This document shows positions 27,467 through 35,372 of a DNA stretch of 64,000 nucleotides, piece after piece (positions within the stretch are counted from its first letter, which is position 1; each line of letters starts with the position of its first letter). The notes under the pieces are model-generated. The model did not search any database. It was not told the origin of the DNA and saw only the letters and a list, made by a program, of their open reading frames with translations. The stretch spans positions 62,001 through 126,000 of the forward strand of contig CANKCB010000007.1 of NCBI GenBank assembly GCA_947480335.1. The letters run 5' to 3'. Made by a program: the position numbers and the translations under genes. The stretch comes from Gammaproteobacteria bacterium. Lineage in GTDB: Bacteria; Pseudomonadota; Gammaproteobacteria; Eutrophobiales; Eutrophobiaceae.

Positions 27467-28849
27467 ATGTTGAATATATATAACACACTGAGCCGCTCCA
27501 AACAGGAATTCAAGCCTATGCAGCCAGGCAAGGTCAGCATATATGTTTGCGGAATAACAGTGTATGACTATTGCCATCTTGGCCATGCCCGTATGTTACT
27601 GGTATTTGATATGGTTACCCGCTACTTGCGAGCTTGTGACTATGACGTAACCTATGTGCGCAATATTACTGATATTGATGACAAGATTATTAACCGTGCG
27701 CGCGAGAACAATGAAACGATTACTGCTTTGACTGACAGGTTTATTGCAGCGATGAACCAAGATGCCGATGCGTTAGGTATTATTCGTCCCGACATCGAAC
27801 CCCGAGCTACCGGCTTTATTGCACAAATCATTGCCATGATCAGCAAACTGATCAGCAATGGATATGCCTATGTCGGTGCGAACGGTGATGTATTTTATGA
27901 TGTAAGCCAGTTTGAGGGATACGGCAAACTGTCAGGCAAGAACATTGAGGATTTACGCGCCGGTGAACGGGTTGAAATCCAGGAAGCCAAGAATGATCCG
28001 CTTGATTTTGTATTGTGGAAAAGTGCCAAACCAGATGAGCCAGGCTGGGAGTCACCCTGGGGGGCGGGGCGTCCGGGTTGGCATATCGAATGCTCGGCCA
28101 TGTCGGTTGATACGCTGGGCGAGACTTTTGATATACACGGTGGTGGCCAGGATCTGCAGTTCCCACATCATGAAAATGAAATCGCTCAAACCTGTGGCGC
28201 TACAGGCAAGCCCTTTGTCAATTTATGGATGCATAATGGCTTTATCCGGGTAGACGATGAAAAAATGTCCAAGTCACTGGGTAATTTTTTTACCATACGT
28301 GATGTTTTGAAAGCATATCAGCCAGAAGTTATCAGATTTTTCATCCTCTCCAGTCATTACCGTAGCCCGTTGAATTATTCTGATGCGAATTTGAAAGAGG
28401 CCAGGACAGCCCTGGCACGGTTGTACACAGCCATTCGGGACATTACTGACGATACCGCTACGCACGATCAGGCCTTCATAGCAAAATTTCATGAAGTCAT
28501 GGAAGATGATTTTAATACCCGTGAAGCCGTGACTCTGTTGCACGAAATAGCCCATGAAATTAACAAGGCCGGAGATAATCAATCCGAGCGAGCCAGGACG
28601 TTGGCAGCCACCTTGCGTTATCTGGGTGGGATCCTGGGTTTGCTACAGGATAAGCCGGAAAATTTTTTGCAGTCTGGCAAGACAGGCAGCGGGGTGACGA
28701 ATGATCAAATCCAGCAGTTAATTGATGAACGCGCAATGGCTAAATCGCAAAAGAATTTTTCCCTTGCAGACCAGCTACGGGATCAATTGGTCGGACAAGG
28801 TATTATTCTTGAAGACACGTCAAAGGGCACTATCTGGCGGCGTAGTTGA
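27467..28849 (+). CDS. cysS: Cysteinyl-tRNA synthetase
   Basis: A 460-residue class I synthetase with zinc bound at the active site. Motifs: [17 protein letters not shown] (first zinc cysteine and the HIGH-equivalent HLGH), [13 protein letters not shown] (zinc ligands), [10 protein letters not shown] and [11 protein letters not shown] (KMSKS). The length matches the E. coli enzyme. The frame ends 81 bp before the tRNA cluster. Confidence 0.96.
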   Translation: MLNIYNTLSRSKQEFKPMQPGKVSIYVCGITVYDYCHLGHARMLLVFDMVTRYLRACDYDVTYVRNITDIDDKIINRARENNETITALTDRFIAAMNQDADALGIIRPDIEPRATGFIAQIIAMISKLISNGYAYVGANGDVFYDVSQFEGYGKLSGKNIEDLRAGERVEIQEAKNDPLDFVLWKSAKPDEPGWESPWGAGRPGWHIECSAMSVDTLGETFDIHGGGQDLQFPHHENEIAQTCGATGKPFVNLWMHNGFIRVDDEKMSKSLGNFFTIRDVLKAYQPEVIRFFILSSHYRSPLNYSDANLKEARTALARLYTAIRDITDDTATHDQAFIAKFHEVMEDDFNTREAVTLLHEIAHEINKAGDNQSERARTLAATLRYLGGILGLLQDKPENFLQSGKTGSGVTNDQIQQLIDERAMAKSQKNFSLADQLRDQLVGQGIILEDTSKGTIWRRS

Positions 28850-28888
28850 TTTTATTACTGAAAACAGGTCGTAATTTCCGGATAAAAA

Positions 28889-28917
28889 TTGACGCTCACA
28901 TTCCCCGCGCGTATTAT
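28889..28917 (+). promoter_or_regulatory. Promoter for the tRNA cluster
   Basis: TTGACG and TATTAT are separated by exactly 17 bp, with the -10 ending 13 bp before tRNA-Pro. The GC-rich bases after the -10 are typical of stable-RNA promoters under stringent control. Confidence 0.7.
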
Positions 28918-28930
28918 CGCAACCCCATGT

Positions 28931-29007
28931 CGGGGCATAGCGCAGTCTGGTAGCGCATCTGCTTTGGGAGCAGAGGGTCGGGAGTTCGAATCTCTCTGCC
29001 CCGACCA
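28931..29007 (+). tRNA. tRNA-Pro (TGG)
   Basis: A 77-nt cloverleaf: acceptor CGGGGCA pairing with TGCCCCG, anticodon loop TTTGGGA with anticodon TGG, T-arm GAGTTCGAATCTC and encoded CCA. It is the first of four tRNAs in a row. Confidence 0.95.
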
Positions 29008-29092
29008 TTTATTTTTGGGCCGCAGCATGCGGTCAGAAGGGCGGTGGACAATAGGTCTGGCGTGGTTCTTTCTGCTCTTGAAGCCTAGTTTA

Positions 29093-29169
29093 GCGCCCGT
29101 AGCTCATTCGGACAGAGCATCGGCCTTCTAAGCCGAGGGTAGCAGGTTCGAATCCTGCCGGGCGCGCCA
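29093..29169 (+). tRNA. tRNA-Arg (TCT)
   Basis: A 77-nt cloverleaf: acceptor GCGCCCG pairing with CGGGCGC, anticodon stem TCGGC/GCCGA with loop CTTCTAA and anticodon TCT, T-arm AGGTTCGAATCC and encoded CCA. Confidence 0.95.
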
Positions 29170-29197
29170 AACGTGTAAACGACCATGTCAGGTTGGA

Positions 29198-29225
29198 TTG
29201 ACGTGATTTGCAGTGAATGTATATT
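29198..29225 (+). promoter_or_regulatory. Promoter for tRNA-His
   Basis: TTGACG and TATATT are separated by 16 bp, about 40 bp before tRNA-His. It suggests tRNA-His and perhaps tRNA-Lys are read from their own promoter as well as from the cluster promoter. Confidence 0.5.
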
Positions 29226-29264
29226 GTATTATCTGATTCTGTGATCAGACATTTGTGATTTTAT

Positions 29265-29341
29265 GGTGGGCGTAGCTCAGTTGGCAGAGCGCTGGATTGT
29301 GATTCCGGAGGTCGTGGGTTCAAGCCCCATCGTTCACCCCA
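29265..29341 (+). tRNA. tRNA-His (GTG)
   Basis: Includes the extra G at position -1 that identifies tRNA-His, paired with the C at position 73 before CCA. Acceptor GTGGGCG pairs with CGTTCAC (with G-U pairs); the anticodon loop is TTGTGAT with anticodon GTG. Confidence 0.95.
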
Positions 29342-29418
29342 TTATTTTACAGTTCTGCAGCCTTATCGCTCGTCTGGACGTAATACGCCCGTAATGGTGA
29401 ATCAGGTTTTTTTGCATT

Positions 29419-29494
29419 GGGCCGTTAGCTCAGCTGGTAGAGCAGGGGACTCTTAATCCCAAGGTCCGGAGTTCGACCCTCCGACGGCCCACCA
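29419..29494 (+). tRNA. tRNA-Lys (CTT)
   Basis: A 76-nt cloverleaf: acceptor GGGCCGT pairing with ACGGCCC, anticodon stem GGGGA/TCCCA with loop CTCTTAA and anticodon CTT, and encoded CCA. Confidence 0.94.
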
Positions 29495-29670
29495 ATTTCC
29501 GGGAAAAACAACGTATTTACGTACTACTAATGAATCAATGGTTACGTTGAATCTGTCCGATTTTAATTTCTGACAATACCGTTCGTTATTAAGATGTAAC
29601 ACCTCAATGACAAGTAGTATGAATCATACTAATATCATTACTCAACAGTTTTATCCGGGGTTGAATACAA

Positions 29671-29967
29671 GTGGATTGGAACAGAGTAATTTTGACGCAT
29701 GATCAGATTGAGAAAGAAGGGATGCTTGAGCGACTCAAGAACCAGTTCTTGTCAGTTTTCATGAAAACCAGTGATACAACGGATATGGCTATCCTGTCTG
29801 ACAGCGAATACCTGAACGGGCGTATTGCCATCTATTTTTCCCCAGCCTGTAGTCCTGATTGTGATACCTTGCTGCGCTTTTATGAAGCCTTGCCGTGTGA
29901 TGCTCCCAAACGTTCTGCGACATTTGTCTTCGCTGGGGATGAAGACGTGCTGGATTCGTTGAATTGA
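29671..29967 (+). CDS. Small unrecognised protein upstream of the receiver-cyclase gene
   Basis: A 98-residue reading frame with a GTG start (MDWNRVILTHDQIEKEGMLERL). I do not recognise the family. There is no signal peptide or membrane segment. The second half (GRIAIYFSPACSPDCDTLLRFYEALPCDAP) has three cysteines. It lies 107 bp before the receiver-cyclase gene on the same strand and could be functionally linked to it. Coding potential is supported mainly by the absence of a competing gene and by its codon pattern; the start is uncertain, with no clear ribosome binding site. Confidence 0.5.
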   Translation: MDWNRVILTHDQIEKEGMLERLKNQFLSVFMKTSDTTDMAILSDSEYLNGRIAIYFSPACSPDCDTLLRFYEALPCDAPKRSATFVFAGDEDVLDSLN

Positions 29968-30074
29968 ACCCGGGTTCAATGACGAATTCTGCCTTAATTC
30001 CGTATCGCTTCCACAAATTCAGGTTATACAGGCTAAACAGGTAGAACGTCGGTTCTTTAAAGGAAAAACCATAC

Positions 30075-31124
30075 ATGCCGACAACAAACGCCCAGAAGAA
30101 GCCACTTTTTACCGTACTGGTTGCAGATGATGATGCTACGACCCGTGCGGTATTGTCAAAAATGCTCGAATTCAGCGGCTACAGGGTTATTACAGCGGAT
30201 CGGGGCGAAAAATGTCTGTTTCTTGCCCTGGAAAAAAAGGTTGATGCCTTTTTAATAGACATCAATATGCCAGGATTGAGCGGTATTGAAATCTGCAAAC
30301 GCATCCGGGCCATGGCGCGTTACAAGGTGACGCCGGTTATCTTTATTACCTCGATGGATGATCACTCAGACCTGAATGAAGCCTTTGTTGTTGGTGCCAC
30401 TGACTTTATCAATAAGCCAGCCAGTCAGACGGTACTGAGCGCCCGATTACGTTCTCATTTACAGACGGTTGAATATTTCAAGGAACTTGAACAGATACGC
30501 AATTACGCCAACCGCTATATTTCAATACGCACACGCAGAATGGTAGAGGCCTATTCAACCACTGGTCTGCGACCAACTCCCGAATTACATGAAGTCTGTA
30601 TTATGTTTACGGACATACGTGGTTTTACCTCGCTCGCGCATCAGGTCGATTTGGAGACCCTGTTTGATGGATTGAGTAATCATCTCGGTATGCAGGTTGA
30701 CAAGGTGTACAAATACGGCGGGTACATTGATAAGTTTGGTGGAGATGGCTTGATGGCCATCTTTGATGGTGATGATATGGCGATTCAAGCCTGTTATTGT
30801 GCATTTGAAATCATAGAGTCTTCCATGAAATTCATGAAAATAGCCGATCAGCATGATTTGCCGGTCGGAATAGGTATTCATTATGGTGAAGTGATGATTG
30901 GGAATATCGGCTCGGCTGAGCACCTGGATTACTCCGCTATAGGTGAGACAGTGAATATCGCCGCCAGATTATGTGGTTCGGCAGAACCGATGCATATAAA
31001 TGTATCCGAAGAGCTGGTTAGTTTTGCCCAGATGGATCCAGACCTGTATTTTACAGAGCCGAAACTGGTACGTTTAAAGGGGCTGGACGACCCAGTGCCG
31101 GTATACCAGGTGTTCAGGAATTAG
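30075..31124 (+). CDS. Response regulator with class III adenylate/guanylate cyclase output domain
   Basis: A 349-residue cytoplasmic protein. Residues about 12-130 are a receiver domain (VLVADDDATTRAVL; phospho-acceptor Asp62 in IDINMPG; Lys114 in FINKPAS). A short helical linker (ELEQIRNYANRYIS) leads to a class III cyclase domain at about 160-349 with both metal aspartates, Asp170 in MFTDIRGFTS and Asp214 in FGGDGLMAIF, and the motif DYSAIGETVNIAARL. The key residues are intact, so it is probably an active cyclase, making cAMP (less likely cGMP), controlled by phosphorylation. No histidine kinase gene is adjacent, so its partner is elsewhere. Confidence 0.88.
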   Translation: MPTTNAQKKPLFTVLVADDDATTRAVLSKMLEFSGYRVITADRGEKCLFLALEKKVDAFLIDINMPGLSGIEICKRIRAMARYKVTPVIFITSMDDHSDLNEAFVVGATDFINKPASQTVLSARLRSHLQTVEYFKELEQIRNYANRYISIRTRRMVEAYSTTGLRPTPELHEVCIMFTDIRGFTSLAHQVDLETLFDGLSNHLGMQVDKVYKYGGYIDKFGGDGLMAIFDGDDMAIQACYCAFEIIESSMKFMKIADQHDLPVGIGIHYGEVMIGNIGSAEHLDYSAIGETVNIAARLCGSAEPMHINVSEELVSFAQMDPDLYFTEPKLVRLKGLDDPVPVYQVFRN

Positions 31125-31255
31125 CGTTTGCCGGATGGTACGGATAACCGGTGAAAAAGCGGCTGAGCTTGTTGTAAACTTTAGTCGCTATTAACCGGTG
31201 GAAATGTAAAACAATTGAAACTTGCAACACGATCTATGGTCAAATCTGTTCATCT

Positions 31256-31570
31256 ATGTACATGAAATCATTTACAGGCAAATTCGCAGGACTCTACCTG
31301 CTGCTGGTGTTGCTGGCTGGATATGTGCAGGCCGGGGATATAGGCGAACAACTGGCGCAAAACATGCCACAGATGCCAGTACCGGATGATCAACCTTCTG
31401 GCCGTTTACTACTACCGGCTGAACAGTCTGCAAGTGATTCCAAGGAAAAAAAATGCATGACGGTATGTGCCAGTTGGGGAGAGGAATGTTCTTATATTAA
31501 CCGTGGTTCTGGTGGTACCACACGCAGTTGCAGACGTACCTGCCAGCAATACACTGAAGAGTGTTTCTAA
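31256..31570 (+). CDS. Small cysteine-rich exported protein of unknown function
   Basis: A 104-residue protein with a signal peptide (GLYLLLVLLAGYVQAG) and a mature C-terminal part rich in cysteine: C-x3-C-x6-C, a glycine-rich turn, then C-x3-C-x6-C at the end (KKCMTVCASWGEECSY ... SCRRTCQQYTEECF). The six cysteines in two matching CxxxC-x6-C sets suggest a disulfide- or metal-stabilised mini-domain. I do not recognise the family. The second ATG (31262) is an alternative start. It lies 131 bp after the receiver-cyclase gene, probably as a separate gene. Confidence 0.6.
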   Translation: MYMKSFTGKFAGLYLLLVLLAGYVQAGDIGEQLAQNMPQMPVPDDQPSGRLLLPAEQSASDSKEKKCMTVCASWGEECSYINRGSGGTTRSCRRTCQQYTEECF

Positions 31571-31728
31571 CTTCAATTCGCCTTCCATTGGTGTATAACA
31601 TTCCCGTTTAGCTTGAACCTACCCTGATTAATGCACGGTTTTGTCGTTTTGGCCTTGGCAGAATCCGAATTCGGGCTAAATATAAATCCAGAGATACCGA
31701 TAACTTTTCAACTATCTACAGATATTGG

Positions 31729-31756
31729 TTGTTGTTTACGCCCGCATTTGTAAAAT
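31729..31756 (+). promoter_or_regulatory. Promoter for tRNA-Leu
   Basis: TTGTTG and TAAAAT are separated by 16 bp, 27 bp before tRNA-Leu, with GC-rich bases after the -10. The rest of the 31571-31783 spacer shows nothing else. Confidence 0.5.
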
Positions 31757-31783
31757 GACCGCTTTTTTAATGGTTGAACAAAG

Positions 31784-31868
31784 GCGAAAGTGGCGGAATT
31801 GGTAGACGCACTGGCTTTAGGTGCCAGCGGGGCAACCTGTGAGAGTTCGAGTCTCTCCTTTCGCACCA
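31784..31868 (+). tRNA. tRNA-Leu (TAG)
   Basis: An 85-nt class II tRNA with a long variable arm: acceptor GCGAAAG pairing with CTTTCGC, anticodon loop TTTAGGT with anticodon TAG, T-arm GAGAGTTCGAGTCTCTC and encoded CCA. The trigger factor gene begins 49 bp later; tRNA-Leu directly before tig is common in gammaproteobacteria. Confidence 0.95.
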
Positions 31869-31917
31869 TCTATAACACGTTGTATATTAAGTCTTTTATT
31901 TAAAAGGAAACAGATCA

Positions 31918-33255
31918 ATGCAGGTATCAGTTCAGACCACCGGTAGCTTGAAAAGGGAAATGAAAGTGAATGTTCCCGAGGAACGTATTGCCAATGAAGT
32001 GCTAACCAGACTGAAATCGATGTCTAAAACCGCCAAGTTAGCGGGCTTCAGACAGGGGAAGGTTCCTTTCAAGGTTATCGAAAACCGTTATGGTAAACAG
32101 GTGCGGGTTGAAGTAATCGGTGAAGTTGTACAAACCAGTTTTTATGAAGCTGTACAGCAGCAAAACCTGAAACCCGCTGGCAGGCCGGCGATTAATTCAA
32201 TGGAACCAGATATGGGTAATGGTCTGGCTTATACAGCCGCTTTTGAAGTCATGCCTGAATTTACACTGGCCGATGTGAATAGCCTGGAGCTGGTCAAACA
32301 GGTGTGCGATATCAGTGATGAAGATTACCAGAAGATGGTGGATGTGCTGCGTAAACAGCGTCAGACGTTACAGGAAGTGCAGCGTGAATCTCGCACGGGC
32401 GACACGGTAGAAATTGATTTTAATGGTTTGTTGGACGGTGAAGCCTTTGAAGGTGGTTCCGCAAAGGATTTCAGGCTGGAACTGGGTGCGGGTCGTTTCA
32501 TCGCAGGATTTGAGGAAGGGCTGACGGGTAAGGCTTCAGGTGCTGATGTTAGTCTGAATTTGAAGTTCCCGGATGAATATCAAAATGAAAAACTGGCCGG
32601 AAAACCAGTTGTTTTCAATGTGAGCGTCAAGAAAGTTCTGGAACCAGTTTTGCCTGAATTAAATGAAGAGTTCTTCAGAAATTTTGGTATCAAGGATGCC
32701 AGCCATGAAGCGTTTACAAAAGAAGTCAGGGAGCATATGGTCAAGGAGGCAGAGCTTGCGGTTCGTAATAAGTTACGTGATACCGTTATGAATGTTTTGC
32801 ATGATGCGCACAAGGTAGAATTGCCGGAATCGCTGGTACATGAAGAGGCACACAGGCTTTACCATCAGTATATTGACCAGATGAAGGCTTACGGCGTTAC
32901 TCCACCCAGAACCGCCGATGACGACAATCATAACCATGATTTATCCATGTTTACCTCACAGGCGCAGAAGCGCGTTGCCCTGCAACTGATCGTTATGGAG
33001 ATTATCCGTAACAGAAACTTAAAGGCTGACCCGGCAAAAGTCAGAGCCGTGATTGAGAAAAATGCAGCCAATTACGAGGATGCCAGTGCAGTAATCAACT
33101 GGTATTACAGTGATCGCCAGCGCCTGGCAGAAGTGGAAGCGTCTGTGCTGGAAGATGAGCTGGTTGATTGGGTCTGTAATTCAGCAAAAGTTAAGCAAGT
33201 GCAGGTGACATTTGACGAGTTAATGAATAAAGGGCAGACTGGTGCGAACCAGTAG
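31918..33255 (+). CDS. tig: Trigger factor
   Basis: Trigger factor is the ribosome-bound chaperone and prolyl isomerase that first meets nascent chains. The 445-residue protein has the ribosome-binding domain with the signature GFRQGKVPF near residue 43, an FKBP-like domain (GDTVEIDFNGLLDGEAFEGG ... GAGRFIAGFEEGLTG) at about 155-250 and the C-terminal helical arms. It is the first gene of the tig-clpP-clpX-lon series, with AAGGAAA before its ATG. Confidence 0.95.
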   Translation: MQVSVQTTGSLKREMKVNVPEERIANEVLTRLKSMSKTAKLAGFRQGKVPFKVIENRYGKQVRVEVIGEVVQTSFYEAVQQQNLKPAGRPAINSMEPDMGNGLAYTAAFEVMPEFTLADVNSLELVKQVCDISDEDYQKMVDVLRKQRQTLQEVQRESRTGDTVEIDFNGLLDGEAFEGGSAKDFRLELGAGRFIAGFEEGLTGKASGADVSLNLKFPDEYQNEKLAGKPVVFNVSVKKVLEPVLPELNEEFFRNFGIKDASHEAFTKEVREHMVKEAELAVRNKLRDTVMNVLHDAHKVELPESLVHEEAHRLYHQYIDQMKAYGVTPPRTADDDNHNHDLSMFTSQAQKRVALQLIVMEIIRNRNLKADPAKVRAVIEKNAANYEDASAVINWYYSDRQRLAEVEASVLEDELVDWVCNSAKVKQVQVTFDELMNKGQTGANQ

Positions 33256-33286
33256 ATCCGCGACCAGGAAAATCTAGATAAAACCC

Positions 33287-33961
33287 ATGAAAAACAGTGA
33301 GATAAAAGCTTTAAATCTGGTCCCAATGGTGGTCGAACAGACCTCTCGCGGTGAGCGGGCCTATGATATTTACTCCCGTTTATTGAAAGAACGGGTGGTA
33401 TTTCTGGTTGGACCGGTCGAAGACCAGGTAGCCAATCTAATCGTTGCCCAGCTACTCTTTCTGGAATCTGAAAATCCGGACAAGGACATCCACTTGTATA
33501 TTAATTCACCTGGTGGTTCCGTTTCTGCCGGCCTCGCAATCTATGACACGATGCAGTTTATTAAACCCGATGTGAGTACCATGTGTGTAGGTCAGGCCGC
33601 AAGTATGGGAGCCTTGCTGCTAGCAGGTGGTGCGCGCAACAAGCGTTTTTGTTTACCGCATTCACGTGTCATGATTCATCAGCCACTTGGCGGTTATCAG
33701 GGGCAGGCGACAGACATTGATATTCATGCCCGCGAAATTTTGAAGGTTCGTGATCAGTTGAATAAAATCATGTCATTACATACGGGTAAACCACTGGAGA
33801 CTATCCAGCAGGATACGGAACGTGATCGTTTCATGAGTTCACAGGAAGCCAGAGAATACGGGCTGATTGATGCTGTGCTGAGTGAACGCAAGGCTTTGGC
33901 TGAAGGCGCCATGAGCAACACTACACAAGGCAAACCGATAAGCAACCCGGGGGGGGGGTAA
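33287..33961 (+). CDS. clpP: ATP-dependent Clp protease proteolytic subunit
   Basis: ClpP forms the double-ring peptidase chamber used by ClpX. The 224-residue protein has the triad Ser106 (GQAASMGA), His131 (MIHQPLGG) and Asp180 (ERDRF), plus [12 protein letters not shown]. The final 20 or so residues ([16 protein letters not shown]) extend beyond the usual ClpP end and are encoded in part by a run of ten G. The ATG at 33287 has a weak ribosome binding site. clpX starts 22 bp after the stop codon. Confidence 0.95.
   Translation: MKNSEIKALNLVPMVVEQTSRGERAYDIYSRLLKERVVFLVGPVEDQVANLIVAQLLFLESENPDKDIHLYINSPGGSVSAGLAIYDTMQFIKPDVSTMCVGQAASMGALLLAGGARNKRFCLPHSRVMIHQPLGGYQGQATDIDIHAREILKVRDQLNKIMSLHTGKPLETIQQDTERDRFMSSQEAREYGLIDAVLSERKALAEGAMSNTTQGKPISNPGGG
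33949..33958 (+). repeat. Poly-G tract (10 G) at the end of clpP
   Basis: Ten consecutive G end the clpP coding region (codons CCG GGG GGG GGG TAA). With nine G the frame would miss TAA and read through to the clpX ATG without a stop ([13 protein letters not shown]), making a ClpP-ClpX fusion. Such tracts are prone to slippage. Confidence 0.9.
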
Positions 33962-33983
33962 TCCACTTGATGGAGGTGTACTT

Positions 33984-35264
33984 ATGAGTGATAACAAACA
34001 CAATAAAGGTGGAGAGAATGACAGGTTGCTGTACTGTTCCTTTTGCGGCAAAAGTCAGCATGAAGTCAGGAAACTGATTGCAGGTCCATCGGTATTTATC
34101 TGTGATGAATGTGTAGAACTCTGTAATGATATCATTCGTGAGGAAATTCAGGAAAAATCCATAGTCGGTGGTGGAAATAACCTACCGACGCCACGTGAGA
34201 TCAAGAAAATCCTTGATGAATATGTGATAGGTCAGGAACAGGCCAAAAAGATTCTGGCTGTGGCTGTCTACAATCACTATAAACGGCTTGAGCAAGGTGG
34301 AAAAAAGGCTGAGGTAGAGCTGGCTAAAAGTAATGTGTTATTGGTAGGTCCAACCGGTAGTGGCAAGACCTTACTGGCAGAAACCCTGGCCAGATTGTTG
34401 AACGTGCCGTTCACCATCGCCGATGCCACAACTCTGACCGAAGCCGGATACGTGGGTGAGGATGTGGAAAATATCATCCAGAAACTGCTGCAAAAATGTG
34501 ATTATGATGTCGAAAAAGCCCAGACAGGCATTGTTTATATAGATGAAATCGACAAAATATCACGTAAATCCGATAACCCTTCCATCACTCGCGATGTGTC
34601 TGGTGAAGGTGTACAACAGGCCTTGTTGAAACTGATTGAAGGTACCATTGCTTCAGTTCCGCCGCAGGGTGGACGTAAACATCCTCAGCAGGAATTTCTG
34701 CAGGTCAATACAGCCAATATTCTTTTCATTTGTGGTGGTGCATTTTCCGGGCTGGAAAAAATCATCCGCGAACGTTCAGAAAAGGGTGGTATAGGATTTT
34801 CTGCAGAAGTAAAAAGCAAGGACGATAAGAAGAGTATGAGTGAAATGCTGCGGGTAGTTGAGCCGGAGGATTTAATCAAGTACGGCCTGATTCCCGAGTT
34901 TGTCGGACGTTTGCCGGTACTGGCGACACTGGATGAGCTGGATGAATCGCAACTGGTCAAGATACTGGTAGAGCCCAAAAATGCCATTACCAAACAATAT
35001 GCACGATTGTTTGAAATGGAGAGCTGTGATCTGGAATTCCGTGAAGATGCCTTGCGCACCATTGCGCGCAAATCCATGGAACGAAAGACGGGTGCCAGAG
35101 GACTTCGTTCAATCCTTGAAAGTGTACTGCTGGATACCATGTATGATTTGCCTTCGCTGGATGATGTTACCAAAGTGGTGATCGATGCGGGTGTCATAAA
35201 TGGTGAGTCAAAACCGATTATGATTTATGAACGGCCCGAGATTTCGAAAGCAGCGTCAGACTAG
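33984..35264 (+). CDS. clpX: ATP-dependent unfoldase ClpX
   Basis: ClpX is the AAA+ unfoldase that feeds substrates into ClpP. The 426-residue protein has the N-terminal zinc-binding domain (Cys18, Cys21, Cys40, Cys43), Walker A GPTGSGKT at about 122-129, Walker B VYIDEIDK, the pore-loop region GYVGEDVE and sensor segments later in the sequence. The ATG at 33984 is preceded by GGAGG. Expression is coupled to clpP by a short spacer. Confidence 0.96.
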   Translation: MSDNKHNKGGENDRLLYCSFCGKSQHEVRKLIAGPSVFICDECVELCNDIIREEIQEKSIVGGGNNLPTPREIKKILDEYVIGQEQAKKILAVAVYNHYKRLEQGGKKAEVELAKSNVLLVGPTGSGKTLLAETLARLLNVPFTIADATTLTEAGYVGEDVENIIQKLLQKCDYDVEKAQTGIVYIDEIDKISRKSDNPSITRDVSGEGVQQALLKLIEGTIASVPPQGGRKHPQQEFLQVNTANILFICGGAFSGLEKIIRERSEKGGIGFSAEVKSKDDKKSMSEMLRVVEPEDLIKYGLIPEFVGRLPVLATLDELDESQLVKILVEPKNAITKQYARLFEMESCDLEFREDALRTIARKSMERKTGARGLRSILESVLLDTMYDLPSLDDVTKVVIDAGVINGESKPIMIYERPEISKAASD

Positions 35265-35310
35265 TCATCGGGAGATGTTGTTCGGGTATACCGGAATTAG
35301 TCCGGCAGGC

Positions 35311-35339
35311 CTTGAAAATCACAGGCAATATCTCCATGT
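35311..35339 (+). promoter_or_regulatory. Sigma-32 (heat shock) type promoter before lon
   Basis: CTTGAAA is followed 14 bp later by CTCCATGT, close to the E. coli sigma-32 consensus (CTTGAAA, 11-16 bp, CCCCATNT). The start would be about 25-30 bp before the lon ATG, consistent with lon being a heat-shock gene in relatives. Confidence 0.75.
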
Positions 35340-35372
35340 TAGATGCCTGTAACCTTAACTTATTGAGATACC

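Noticed and set aside
28931-29494. tRNA cluster considered as a CRISPR-like or repeat array
   Set aside because: The similar units are four different tRNAs with distinct anticodons; no CRISPR repeats or cas genes are present in the window.
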